This document shows, piece after piece, positions 41,701 through 49,183 of a DNA stretch of 49,183 nucleotides (positions are counted from its first letter, which is position 1; every line of letters starts with the position of its first letter). The DNA comes from Planctomycetota bacterium (lineage in GTDB: Bacteria > Planctomycetota > UBA1135 > UBA2386). The stretch is taken from contig JALORC010000046.1 of the NCBI GenBank assembly GCA_025459175.1, positions 1 through 49,183 of the forward strand, written 5' to 3'. Below the pieces are notes generated by a model that was not told the origin of the DNA, searched no databases, and worked only from the letters and a program-made list of their open reading frames with translations. The position numbers were made by a program, and so were the translations under genes.

Positions 41701-41990
41701 TCGCGCACTGCGTGCCGTGCGGCGAGCTCGAGCGCCATCTCGAGCGGCGGCTGTCGATCTGCGGCTTCGTGGTGGCGCGCCGCGGCCACGGCACCGAACA
41801 CGGCAGCATGCTGTTCGTCACCGTCGAGGACGGCACCGGCATCGTCGAGGCGACGCTGTTCCCGAAGGTGCACGAGCGCTGCGGCGGCGTGCTGCAGGGC
41901 CGCGGTCCGTTCGTCGTCACCGGGGTGGTGGAGCAGCGGCTCGGTGGGGTCGGGTTGCGGGTGCTCGAGGTGCGTCCGGCGCGTGGTTGA
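38766..41990 (+). CDS. dnaE2: DnaE-type DNA polymerase III alpha (DnaE2/ImuC-like)
   Basis: 1074 residues, the length of DnaE2/ImuC. The PHP domain (about 1-90) is present but its metal motifs look lost: HxH is RTHYS and the TDHxG motif is VDTNG. The polymerase core is intact, with PDIDLDF (about 404-410) and the third Asp in VKIDLLG (about 571). It has helix-hairpin-helix and an OB domain near the end (LSICGFVVARRGHGTEHGSM). A Pro-rich insert follows the PHP part. DnaE2 usually acts in error-prone repair with ImuA and ImuB, neither in this window. It starts at GTG with GCGAGG upstream. Confidence 0.9.
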   Translation: MVLPLVRTHYSLLTAPASPRVLCEEAVRLGLPHLVLVDTNGLYGLYPFAREAARVGLQAVFGCELVHGGRRVFVLARDAQGYRSLCTLLSARGGVGPGAGAGGGEPFDLPRACERFAAGLWFLCGDPRLLPELRARLANEQLAVALPPVALPPISLPRSAPMPGPPPSAFDAAPAAEPGRKLPDPGPRWPRALLLDIARDLELPLCAVHEVWFARPEDHALHQWFLAVKWNRGHRGHDAAPDLRGLEPAPPGAHLLPLGELRAGHADQPAAVAFADQLLASCTLQIPERAPPIFPPVELPAGVSAAARLQQLVDAGLLRRYGDRADARARAAHELAVIGRMGFAPYFLAVDTIAGLARARDIPFVGRGSAADSLVAYCLGLTDADPLHYGLLFERFLNEGRSDLPDIDLDFCWRRRDELLAAVYAHFGADHVAMIATFVTCGARAAYQEAAKVLGLPVEEAQRRSKLLPWHTGADVDLAQVAASTPGFFRQGRGRGGAADGDQLPPAVEQRLLAAAQALLEAPRHLGVHPGGLVITPQPIWTHAPLERSAKGVVVTQYDMHFVEGLGLVKIDLLGNRALTIVHDCVAMLRRHGTAVPDLQQLPEDDARTAALLRSGGTLGCFQVESPAMRTLLQQMAAGTQDRVIQAVALVRPGPAAAGMKDAFVARARGLEPVTAAHPLLAEVFADTLGIMLYQEDVIRAAMVVAGLDPTAGDTLRRQLGKRAPGGGELDAFVVQGLKRGLPRPVIEQVWHEMARFAGYSFCKAHAVTYGRLAWRCVWLKARWPAAFLAAVLRNDAGYFAPGVYAEEAKRLGATLQAPCVQIGAAEHELVGPSTIRLGLRTVHGLTERTVQAILTARACGGAFRSFEDFLARVRPARDEAEALVRVGACEALGGTRPGQLWRLQVASRQQGQRAAARTALAGRGALFADAVAPREPVYPALPDFDEQQRTEAELQLLGFALGSHPVDVLWRRGELPVLAHCVPCGELERHLERRLSICGFVVARRGHGTEHGSMLFVTVEDGTGIVEATLFPKVHERCGGVLQGRGPFVVTGVVEQRLGGVGLRVLEVRPARG

Positions 41991-42222
41991 AGATGCCGCG
42001 AGTGGCTCCTGCTGACGATCGCGCACGGATCGGCTGTCGCCGAGGACGTCATCGGCCATGCCTGAGCTGGTTCGGTGCGCGTTGCCGGGAACGCATCACG
42101 CGACCGCCCTGCCAGCCCACGCGCTGCGAACCAACGAGCGAGCGAACACGCGAACGGGCATCCGGCGGGAAAACCGCACCAGCCGGCGAACCTGTGCAGT
42201 CGGCGCCGACACACCTCGGCGC

Positions 42223-44511
42223 ATGAACGAACTCCGCATCCGTGCCGGCCACCGCGCCGGCTTCCTCCTCGGTGCCCTGCTCCCCGCTGCAGCGCTCCAG
42301 GCCCAGCAGGATCCGTCCTGCGTGGCGCCGTTCTCGCCCACGACCAATCGCGCCGACGAACCGATGCGCCCCCTGTGGGGCGGCGAGACGCGGCACGTGT
42401 TCTCGCTGCAGATCGCAGGCGTCGAACACACGTGGGTCGTCGGCGACGGCGGCTTCGTTCGCCACCGCGTCGGCACCGGCGCCTTCGAGATCCAGGGCAC
42501 ACCGCTCGATGCACGCTTCAGCCTGCACGACGTGTTCTTCCTGCCCGACGGCACCAAAGGTTGGGCGACGGGGAACGGCGGCCGCATTCTGGAGACCAAC
42601 GATCGCGGTGCAACGTGGACGCTGCTGCCGCCGACGCTGCCGGGATGCTTCGGCAAACCTGCAACCATCTGGCGGGTGCGCTTCCTCGACGCGATGCACG
42701 GCTTCGTCTGCGGCCTGCAGATGTTCTGCGTCACCACCGACGGCGGCCATACCTGGTCGCCGGTCTCGCTCGCCAACGGCTCCGCGCCGACGATGGAGTT
42801 CTACTCGCTGGAAGTGCTCGGTACGGTGAACGACTTCGTCGCCGTCGCTGCAGGTCAGACATGGGGGGGTCACTGCTCGAGTGGCAATCCGGGGCCGGCC
42901 GCGATCTTCCGCCTCGGTGGCTCGGGCACGGCGGCGGTGCTCGGCAGCTGGGCGACGGCATCCGTCAATCTGCCCCCCAACGTCGACATGTGTGAAGACC
43001 CGTGGGACATCGAGTTCGAGCCGAGTCCCGCGAGCATCCACGCCGCCACCGGCTGGCTGTGCGGTGGCACCGGCACCGCCGCAGGCATGATCCTGCGGTC
43101 GAACGACAGCGGCGCCAACTGGAACTTCGAGTACGGCGGCGCTGTGAACCCCGGGTTCAACACGTGCTACGGCATCGGCGTTCGCAACGCGACCGAAGCG
43201 GTCGCCGTCGGCTACGGTGGCGTCGTGCAGTGGCGGGATGCCGTCGGCATCTGGCGGCCGCGCAAGTTCAAGGACCCGCAGGGCATCAACTTCACCGGCC
43301 CCTTGTCCGACGCGACCTGGACCGACGGTCCGAGCCCGACCTGCGTCATCACCGGTTCGTGGGGCTTCCTGCGCCAACGCAGCGACTTCACTTCGTCGAC
43401 CCCACCCGCGGGCACGTGGAACGACCTGCAGACGGCGAGCGCCCTCAGCAATCCGAGCCAGGATCGTTACTTCGACGTCGCCTTCCGCGACGACCTCAAC
43501 GGTTTCCTGGTCGGCCAGAACGGCGACATCGTGGCGACCGCCGATGGTGGCTGCAGCCTCGCGCCGGTGACATTCGTCGCCGGCAGCACGCCACCGACGG
43601 CGACGTTGGTGGGGGTCGACTACAGCAACGGCAAGCGTTTCGCGATCGCGGTCGGCACCAACGGTGGCCACCACAACGTCGCCTACAACGACAACGCGAA
43701 CGTGCCGAACTCGCACTGGACGCGATACTCGGGCACCGATCTCCCGTCGTCGGCGTCGTTCGTCGATGTCGACTTCCTGACCGGGCAAGTCGCGTGGGCG
43801 CTGGGCACGCAAGCGGCGAACAACCAGGGCAATTCGCATCTGATGGCGCGCACCGAGACCGGCGGCGTGAAGTGGGACGCGTTCCAGCCCGCGTTCGACA
43901 GCAAGTTCACGGCCACAGGCTTCGTCGGCATCGGCGCCAACGAAGGGATCGTCGTCGGCAGCATCGGCACGCCAGCCGTGCCGGCCGCCTACGAAGTGCT
44001 CCTGCTCGCCACCGGCGTCTCCGTCCAGCCGATCGCCTGCCCGCCCGGCCTGACCGGCAAGCTGAACGACGTGGCCGGCCGCGGCGACTCCCTCGCGCTG
44101 TGCGACGTGCTGGCAGTAGGCGGCGTCTCCGACGATCTCACGGGTCAGGGCTACGTGCTGAGGTACGTGCCAGGCTCGTCGACGACGTCGTCGATGTTCG
44201 TGATCGACGGCCTGCCCGCCGCGATCGAGTTCACGACCGTCGCGATGGCCGGGGGTGGGTTCACGCTGGTCGGGATGCGGCAGCGGGCCTCGGTCCGTTT
44301 CGCCAGCAGCTTCGGCCAAGTGCTCGTTCGCAGCAACGGCGTCAATCCGACGTGGTCGTTCGCGCGCAGCCGCACCAACAAGCCGATGCGCGCAATCCAC
44401 GTCGCCAGCAACTTGCGTGCATGGCTGCTCGCGAAGGGCGACGGCGAGGACATCACCGGCGAGTTCGGCACGGTGAACGACTCGACGCTGCTGCTCTGGG
44501 ATCCGCAATGA
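42223..44511 (+). CDS. Secreted Ycf48/BNR-like propeller protein
   Basis: 762 residues with signal peptide (GFLLGALLPAAALQAQ). The body has repeats of Ycf48/BNR type (VVGDGGFVRHRV; KGWATGNGGRILETNDRGAT; SNDSGANWNFEYGG; AVGYGGVVQWRD; NGFLVGQNGDIVATADGG), each ending in Gly-rich turns, so a many-bladed propeller is expected. The motif is known from Ycf48 and sialidases, but function here is unknown. ATG 42223 is chosen for the signal; 230 bp before it is noncoding. It converges with the next propeller gene. Confidence 0.82.
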   Translation: MNELRIRAGHRAGFLLGALLPAAALQAQQDPSCVAPFSPTTNRADEPMRPLWGGETRHVFSLQIAGVEHTWVVGDGGFVRHRVGTGAFEIQGTPLDARFSLHDVFFLPDGTKGWATGNGGRILETNDRGATWTLLPPTLPGCFGKPATIWRVRFLDAMHGFVCGLQMFCVTTDGGHTWSPVSLANGSAPTMEFYSLEVLGTVNDFVAVAAGQTWGGHCSSGNPGPAAIFRLGGSGTAAVLGSWATASVNLPPNVDMCEDPWDIEFEPSPASIHAATGWLCGGTGTAAGMILRSNDSGANWNFEYGGAVNPGFNTCYGIGVRNATEAVAVGYGGVVQWRDAVGIWRPRKFKDPQGINFTGPLSDATWTDGPSPTCVITGSWGFLRQRSDFTSSTPPAGTWNDLQTASALSNPSQDRYFDVAFRDDLNGFLVGQNGDIVATADGGCSLAPVTFVAGSTPPTATLVGVDYSNGKRFAIAVGTNGGHHNVAYNDNANVPNSHWTRYSGTDLPSSASFVDVDFLTGQVAWALGTQAANNQGNSHLMARTETGGVKWDAFQPAFDSKFTATGFVGIGANEGIVVGSIGTPAVPAAYEVLLLATGVSVQPIACPPGLTGKLNDVAGRGDSLALCDVLAVGGVSDDLTGQGYVLRYVPGSSTTSSMFVIDGLPAAIEFTTVAMAGGGFTLVGMRQRASVRFASSFGQVLVRSNGVNPTWSFARSRTNKPMRAIHVASNLRAWLLAKGDGEDITGEFGTVNDSTLLLWDPQ

Positions 44512-44558
44512 ACTGCGCTCCGGCGAGCCCGGCCATGGCGCAGGGGCGCCGGGACCGC

Positions 44559-44572
44559 GGCCGCCTGCGGCC
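44559..44572. terminator. Hairpin between convergent propeller genes
   Basis: GGCCG (44559-44563) pairs with CGGCC (44568-44572) around CCTG, with weaker pairing outside. It lies between the stops of two convergent genes and may serve both. There is no T tract. Confidence 0.4.
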
Positions 44573-44581
44573 CGGGTGGTG

Positions 44582-47047
44582 CTAGAACAAGAGGCCGACC
44601 TGCCAGGCCAACGCATCCGAGGCGAGCAATGCCGCGTTGCTGCCCAGCACGGATTCCAGGACCACCACTTGTTGCCCGATCGCGAGGCCGATCAGGGACG
44701 GTAGCGGTGGCAAGGTCAGGCCGGTCGTGAGCTCGGAGCCGCCGACGACGGCGAGCTGGGAAACGAGCGGCAACAGCCAGAGTGTGCAGCCAGCCACACC
44801 GAGCGGGTGCAGCGACGCGAGCGGCAGGGCCGTGGGTTGCAGCCCGACCGCGATGACGGCGAGGCTGTTCGGAGCCGCTCCTCGCAACCGCGCCCGCGCC
44901 GTGGTCGACAGCCACGGCCGGCTCTCGGCTTCGAGCTGCAGCGTGCCGGCGCTGCCACTGCAGCCAGTGCCGTAGTTGGTCACCGTGGCGCGGCATCCGG
45001 ACTCGCGGCTCGCGAAGAACGCGGCGAAACCCGCTTCGGTCTGCCTGAAGCTGCCGCCCAGCAGCAGTTCGCCGTCCTCGGTCAGCGCCAACTCGACGAC
45101 GCTGTTGTCCAGCTGGGTGTCGAGCGGTGTCCAGCTGTTGCCGTCCCACCGCTGCAGTCGCTGCAGCTGCCCCCCGCTGGAAAAGACGCCAGCGGCGATC
45201 AGGCTGTCGTCCGGGGCCGCCAGCAGCGCGTAGGTCGAGCCACCCTGGCTGCCACCGAGCGTGGACCAGCTGCTGCCGTCGTAGCGTTCGCGCCCGACCA
45301 CGAGACTGCCATCGGTCAGCATCGCCATGGGGCCCACCGCGCCCGCGAAACTGCCGATGCCCGACCAGCTGCTGCCGTCCCAACGAGCCAGTCTGTTGGC
45401 CGGGTTCGTGAAGTAGCCGCTGACAGCCTGGTCGCCGTTCGGCAGCGTCACGAGCGCGATACCCTGGCCATTGATCCCGCTGCCGAGCGGCTGCCAGGCC
45501 TGCCCGTTCCAGCTCGCGATCCCCGCCACCGGGGTGCCGCCGCTGTTGCTGAAGGCGCCGGTCGCGATCAGCGTGCCGTCCGGGCGTTGCAACAACGCGT
45601 TGACCGGACCATTGAAGCCAGCGGCCAGTGCCTGCCAGCTGGTGCCGTTCCAGCGGGCGATGCGATTCGCCGGCAGATTGTCGGCCAGGGTGAACGAGCC
45701 GCCGGCAATCAGGTCGCCATTGGTCAACCGGAGCAGGCAATTGACCGTGGAGTTGAGGCCTTGCCCAAGATTGGTCCAGGTCCCCTGCTGTCGCACGGCG
45801 ACGAACTGTGCGTCGATGCCGGCGAACTGACGGAACGATCCGCCGACTGCGAGATCACCATGTTCCAGAGGCAGGATCGCGAGCACCCAGCCCGAGTTGC
45901 CGCGTTGCAGGGGTGCCCAACTGCTGCCGTCCCAGCGCGCAGCATGAAGGCAAGCGAGCTCTTTGGACCGCGTGAAGCCGCCGATCGTCGACAGCGTGCC
46001 GTCGGGCAGGATCTGCAGCGAGCGGGGACCGGTGATGAAGCCATCGCTCTGCAGCCCGGCCCCGAGCGCATGCCAGGCGACGCCGTCCCAGCGCGCAATG
46101 CCACTGCAGGGCACCGCGCCGGCAGCAGCGAAATTGCCGCCGGCGATCAACTCGCCGTTCGCACGTTCGGTCACGGCGTGCACCGCGATGGGGAAGCTCA
46201 CGCCGAGCCCGGTGCCGAACCCTGACCAGGAACCGTTCTGCCATTCGGCGATGCCCGGCCGCGGTTGGCCGCCCGCCAGCAGGAAGCCGCCGCCGACCAC
46301 CAGCGCACCGCTCTGCCGCACGGTCAGAGCGGTCACGGCGCCGTCGGTGCCGCTGCCCAGTGCATGCCACTGGCTGCCGTCCCAGCGGGCGATGTTGTCG
46401 GCGGCGACGCCGTTGACGGTCTGGAACGAGCCACCGATCACGAGGTCGCCGTTGGGCAGCAACGCCATCGCGAACAGCAACCAGCCCGAACCCGGTGGCC
46501 CCGAGATCGTCAGCGGAATCGCTGTCCACGACACGCCGTCCCAGCGTTCGAGCAGCGGCAGGCTGCTCCCGGCCTGATTGCGTTGCCCGAGGACGATCAG
46601 GTCCCCGGTCGGCGATGAACCCAGCGCAACGATGCCGGCAGCTGCCGGGGGGCCGATCGCTTGCCAACCATTGCCTTGCCAGCGCCACACACCATTGGCG
46701 CTGCTGCCCATCACCAGCTCGCCATTGCCGCGGGCGTGCACACAGGCGACGCGGTTGGTGATCGGATCGTGGCCCGGCAGACCACTGCCGAACGCCTGCC
46801 AGCGGTTGGTGGCGAGATCGAGCGCGGCGATCCCGTTCGCGATCTGATCCCCTGCCACGCGGAAGTCGCCGCCGAACACCAGCCAGGGCCCCTGCGGCCC
46901 GGCTCCGTCCGGGTCCCAGAGCGTCTGCGATCGACCCCAGCCATCGAGTCCGGCCAAGGGGGAGCGGTTGGTCCATTGGCTTTGGCATTGGCCCACGGCA
47001 ACTGCGGCCATGAACCAACCAACGAGCATCAGCAGCAGGGTGCGCAC
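44582..47047 (-). CDS. Secreted WD/Kelch-like propeller protein with C-terminal module
   Basis: 821 residues with signal peptide (MRTLLLMLVGWFMAAVAVGQ). About twelve repeats of 45-50 residues carry a pattern such as GGSFxxxxG, then NxIARWDGSxWxALGSG, as in many secreted planctomycete propellers. The last 120 residues (GTGCSGSAGTLQLE, RGAAPNSLAVIAVG, GVAGCTLWLLP) match the module at the end of the 12604-13998 and 23925-26708 proteins. The role is unknown; propeller tails suggest surface binding. The start is the first Met with a signal. Confidence 0.85.
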   Translation of the reverse strand: MRTLLLMLVGWFMAAVAVGQCQSQWTNRSPLAGLDGWGRSQTLWDPDGAGPQGPWLVFGGDFRVAGDQIANGIAALDLATNRWQAFGSGLPGHDPITNRVACVHARGNGELVMGSSANGVWRWQGNGWQAIGPPAAAGIVALGSSPTGDLIVLGQRNQAGSSLPLLERWDGVSWTAIPLTISGPPGSGWLLFAMALLPNGDLVIGGSFQTVNGVAADNIARWDGSQWHALGSGTDGAVTALTVRQSGALVVGGGFLLAGGQPRPGIAEWQNGSWSGFGTGLGVSFPIAVHAVTERANGELIAGGNFAAAGAVPCSGIARWDGVAWHALGAGLQSDGFITGPRSLQILPDGTLSTIGGFTRSKELACLHAARWDGSSWAPLQRGNSGWVLAILPLEHGDLAVGGSFRQFAGIDAQFVAVRQQGTWTNLGQGLNSTVNCLLRLTNGDLIAGGSFTLADNLPANRIARWNGTSWQALAAGFNGPVNALLQRPDGTLIATGAFSNSGGTPVAGIASWNGQAWQPLGSGINGQGIALVTLPNGDQAVSGYFTNPANRLARWDGSSWSGIGSFAGAVGPMAMLTDGSLVVGRERYDGSSWSTLGGSQGGSTYALLAAPDDSLIAAGVFSSGGQLQRLQRWDGNSWTPLDTQLDNSVVELALTEDGELLLGGSFRQTEAGFAAFFASRESGCRATVTNYGTGCSGSAGTLQLEAESRPWLSTTARARLRGAAPNSLAVIAVGLQPTALPLASLHPLGVAGCTLWLLPLVSQLAVVGGSELTTGLTLPPLPSLIGLAIGQQVVVLESVLGSNAALLASDALAWQVGLLF

Positions 47048-47162
47048 GAGTTCTCTCCTCAGCCGGTGGCATGCGATTCACGGCGGTGGTGTCCCGTGAC
47101 TCGAACTCGCCATGGGACGGTGGCATCGCGTCCCAGGTTCCGTGGCGGTAGAAACTCGGCGC

Positions 47163-49016
47163 ATGACCGCCACGCCGCTGCCGCCGAAGTTGGCCGAGTT
47201 CACGCTGAAGGCCGTGCTGGCCGGGCTCCTGTTCGGCGTCTTGTTCGGCGCCGCCAACGCCTACCTCGGGCTCAAGGCCGGCCTGACGGTGTCGACGTCG
47301 ATCCCGATCGCGGTGCTGTCGGCGTTGGTGTTCCAGCTGTTCCCGAACAAGGGCACGATCCTGGAGACCAACATGGCGCAGACGGTCGGCAGCGCGTCGA
47401 GCTCGCTGGCCTCGGGCACCATCTTCACGATCCCGGCGCTGTTCCTGTGGGGCATCGTGCCGGAGACCTGGCAGGTGGCGCTGCTGGCGATGGCCGGCGG
47501 TGTGCTCGGCATCCTGGCGATGGTGCCGCTGCGGCGGCTGCTGATCGTGCAGGCCGATGCCGAACTGCCGTACCCCGAAGGTCGCGCCTGCGCCGAGGTG
47601 CTGCGCGCGACCCAGCACGGCGGCAGCGGCGGTCGCTGGATCGTGATCGGCATCGCGATCGGGGCGGCGATGAAGCTGTTCTTCGGCGCCATGCACCTGC
47701 TGCCGGAGACGGTCGGCTGGACGCCGTCGTTCCTGCCGAACGGCGCACTCAGCCTCGCGCTGGCGCCAGCCCTGATGGCGGTCGGCTTCATCGTCGGGTT
47801 CCGCGCCAGCGCGGTGATGGTGTCGGGCGCGGTGCTGTCGTCGCTGGTGCTGTATCCGCTGGTGACCAAGGTGCACATGGCCGGCCTCGTCGATGCCGGC
47901 CAACAGGCCGCGGCGGCGCTGAGTCCGAGCGCGATCAAGAACCGCTTCCTGCTCTACGTCGGCGCCGGTGCGGTCGCCGCCGCCGGCCTGTTCACCGTCG
48001 TCAAGACCGCACCGACGATGGTTGCATCGCTGCGCGCGGTGCTCGGTGGCATGCAGCAGCAGGCGCACGGCGGCACCGTCGACGATCGCGATCGCGACGT
48101 GCCAGGCAGTGTGTTGCTCGGTGGCCTCGCGGCGCTGGTCGCGGCGCTGATCCTGGTGCCCGGCATCTTCGCCGGCGAACTGCCGCTGCTGGGCCGCATC
48201 GCCGCCGCCCTCGGCGTGGCGCTGTTCGGCTTCCTGTTCGTGCCGGTGTCGTCGCGGCTGGTCGGCGTGATCGGCGTGTCGTCGAATCCCACCTCGGCGA
48301 TGGCGCTGATCACGCTGGCCGGCAGTGCGGGCTTGTTCCTGGCGCTCGGCTGGAAGGGCGTCGCCGCCCAGGCCGCGGTGCTGACGATCGGCACCGTGGT
48401 CTGCGTCGCCGCCTCGAAGGCCGGCGACATCAGCCAGGACCTGAAGACCGGTTGGTTGGTCGGCGCGTCGCCGTTCCGGCAGCAGTTCGGGCAGCTGATC
48501 GCCGCCGGCGTCGCCTGCTGGGTGGTCGCCGCGGTCGTCATCGCGATGGGCAAGACCTACGGCTTCGGCGACGACGGGCTCGCAGCCCCGCAGGCGCGCT
48601 TGATGCAGACGATGGTCGAAGCGGTGCTCGGCGCCAACCTGCCGTGGGACCTGCTGGTGATGGGCGGGTTGCTGTCGGGCACCGGCATGCTGGCCGGGCT
48701 GCCGGCGCTGCCGTTCGCGCTCGGCATCTACCTGCCGCTGTCGACGCTGGCGGCGGTGTTCGTCGGCGGCTGCGTGCGGCGCTTTGCCGAACGGGCCAAC
48801 CAGGATCGGCTCGACGTCGAGTCCGGCGTGCTCTGTGCGTCGGGCTTCGTCGCCGGCGAAGGGCTCGCCGGCGTCGGCATCGCCGGCTGGGCCTATGCGT
48901 CCGGGGCCGGCCGGCACGTCGCCGCGCCCTACTCGAGCAGCGAGGGCTTCGCCGCGCTGGCCGTGTTCGCGATCGCGGTGGTGGTGCTGTTCCGCTCGAC
49001 GCGCAAGGCCGGCTGA
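47163..49016 (+). CDS. OPT-family oligopeptide transporter
   Basis: 617 residues with many hydrophobic helices (about 14-16). The OPT/YSL family is shown by GAANAYLGLKAGLTVSTSIP near the start, ETNMAQTVGSASSSLASG in the second helix pair and PYPEGRACAEVL. The C-terminus has YLPLSTLAAVFVGGCVRR and CASGFVAGEGLAGVG. Members carry oligopeptides or metal-chelator complexes; no substrate can be assigned. ATG 47163 follows a short noncoding gap. Its stop overlaps the next start (TGATG), suggesting coupling. Confidence 0.92.
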   Translation: MTATPLPPKLAEFTLKAVLAGLLFGVLFGAANAYLGLKAGLTVSTSIPIAVLSALVFQLFPNKGTILETNMAQTVGSASSSLASGTIFTIPALFLWGIVPETWQVALLAMAGGVLGILAMVPLRRLLIVQADAELPYPEGRACAEVLRATQHGGSGGRWIVIGIAIGAAMKLFFGAMHLLPETVGWTPSFLPNGALSLALAPALMAVGFIVGFRASAVMVSGAVLSSLVLYPLVTKVHMAGLVDAGQQAAAALSPSAIKNRFLLYVGAGAVAAAGLFTVVKTAPTMVASLRAVLGGMQQQAHGGTVDDRDRDVPGSVLLGGLAALVAALILVPGIFAGELPLLGRIAAALGVALFGFLFVPVSSRLVGVIGVSSNPTSAMALITLAGSAGLFLALGWKGVAAQAAVLTIGTVVCVAASKAGDISQDLKTGWLVGASPFRQQFGQLIAAGVACWVVAAVVIAMGKTYGFGDDGLAAPQARLMQTMVEAVLGANLPWDLLVMGGLLSGTGMLAGLPALPFALGIYLPLSTLAAVFVGGCVRRFAERANQDRLDVESGVLCASGFVAGEGLAGVGIAGWAYASGAGRHVAAPYSSSEGFAALAVFAIAVVVLFRSTRKAG

Positions 49017-49183
49017 TGGCCGGGCCGCGCCACAAGCCGCCGCTGCCCGAGGTACCGCCGCGCCGCGCGATCGTCATCGACGGTGCCAACGTGATCGCCA
49101 GCAGCAAGCGGTTCCCGCTCGAACGGCTCGAGCTGGCGACGGCGTGGGCGCAGCAGGGTTGGCCGCAGTTGCCGGTGACGGTG
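49016..49183 (+). CDS. NYN/Zc3h12a-like ribonuclease domain, 5' end
   Basis: Only the first 56 residues lie in the window. The segment AIVIDGANVIASSKRFPLER fits the first strand of NYN/PIN-like RNases (I/V-D-G-x-N with a catalytic Asp), close to the Zc3h12a RNase group. It probably cuts RNA. The ATG overlaps the transporter stop. The product is cut off by the window edge. Confidence 0.7.
   Translation, partial: MAGPRHKPPLPEVPPRRAIVIDGANVIASSKRFPLERLELATAWAQQGWPQLPVTV

Noticed and set aside
38430..42059. Minus-strand 1209-residue open frame opposite the polymerase gene
   Set aside because: It is Arg/Gln/Ala-rich with no domain, and it exists because GC-rich third codon positions of the polymerase gene remove stops on the other strand.
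44582..47047. Regular DNA repeats in the propeller gene as a CRISPR-like array
   Set aside because: The repeats are protein blades of 45-50 residues with diverged DNA and no spacers.
45855..48917. Minus-strand 1020-residue frame across the propeller and transporter genes
   Set aside because: It crosses a gap between two good genes in other frames and has a low-complexity composition.

Overview
The window is about 49 kb of very GC-rich bacterial DNA. It carries roughly 40 genes and looks like part of a chromosome of a planctomycete-like bacterium. That assignment is an inference. It rests on many large secreted beta-propeller proteins sharing one C-terminal module, several carboxypeptidase-regulatory-like secreted proteins, an ECF sigma factor fused to a membrane anchor and such domains, a redoxin/cytochrome c/copper-monooxygenase-like fusion, and small RRM RNA-binding proteins. 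No rRNA, tRNA, CRISPR array, transposase or integrase was recognised.

Region 1 (1-3725) differs from the rest. It holds eight to nine short plus-strand ORFs of mostly unknown function, less GC-rich by eye, and separated by imperfect hairpins. These hairpins look like integron attC recombination sites: AGCCG/CGGCT arms, a one-base asymmetry, a shared CAAAGAYGT block and constant arm-to-cut-site spacing. I read this as the far end of a chromosomal integron cassette array whose integrase would lie to the left, outside the window.

Region 2 (3819-20953) is conventional high-GC chromosome. It contains the sigma-factor fusion, a secreted protein, a YjdM/PhnA zinc-ribbon protein, an M48 lipoprotein protease, and a thiolase followed closely by a one-chain aconitase-family hydro-lyase with its domains in small-then-large order. 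It continues with a six-bladed kelch-like secreted protein, membrane proteins of unknown role, an SLC13/ArsB-like carrier, a phosphatase lipoprotein, a quinone-oxidoreductase-like protein and a secreted prenyltransferase-repeat protein.

Region 3 (21338-31039) has a RidA protein, a FadE-like acyl-CoA dehydrogenase with a hydrophobic segment, a CotH/lamin-tail secreted protein and AhpC. After these comes a TlpA/thioredoxin-like protein whose first redox Cys codon is replaced by an in-frame TGA (W-U-G-P-C), very probably selenocysteine. It is followed by a family-9 glycosyltransferase, and on the other strand by an EamA transporter coupled to a lysozyme-like membrane protein.

Region 4 (31111-49183) has a secreted regulatory-like protein, two RRM genes with long leaders, a lipoprotein with a 54-bp tandem repeat, the redoxin/cytochrome/copper fusion, a DUF1579 protein, an MsrA lipoprotein and a DnaE-type polymerase with an apparently dead PHP domain. 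It ends with two secreted beta-propeller proteins, an OPT-family transporter and the start of a NYN-type RNase gene. Thiol redox chemistry recurs (AhpC, Sec-redoxin, redoxin fusion, MsrA), suggesting an aerobic, oxidatively stressed lifestyle. That last link is inference.
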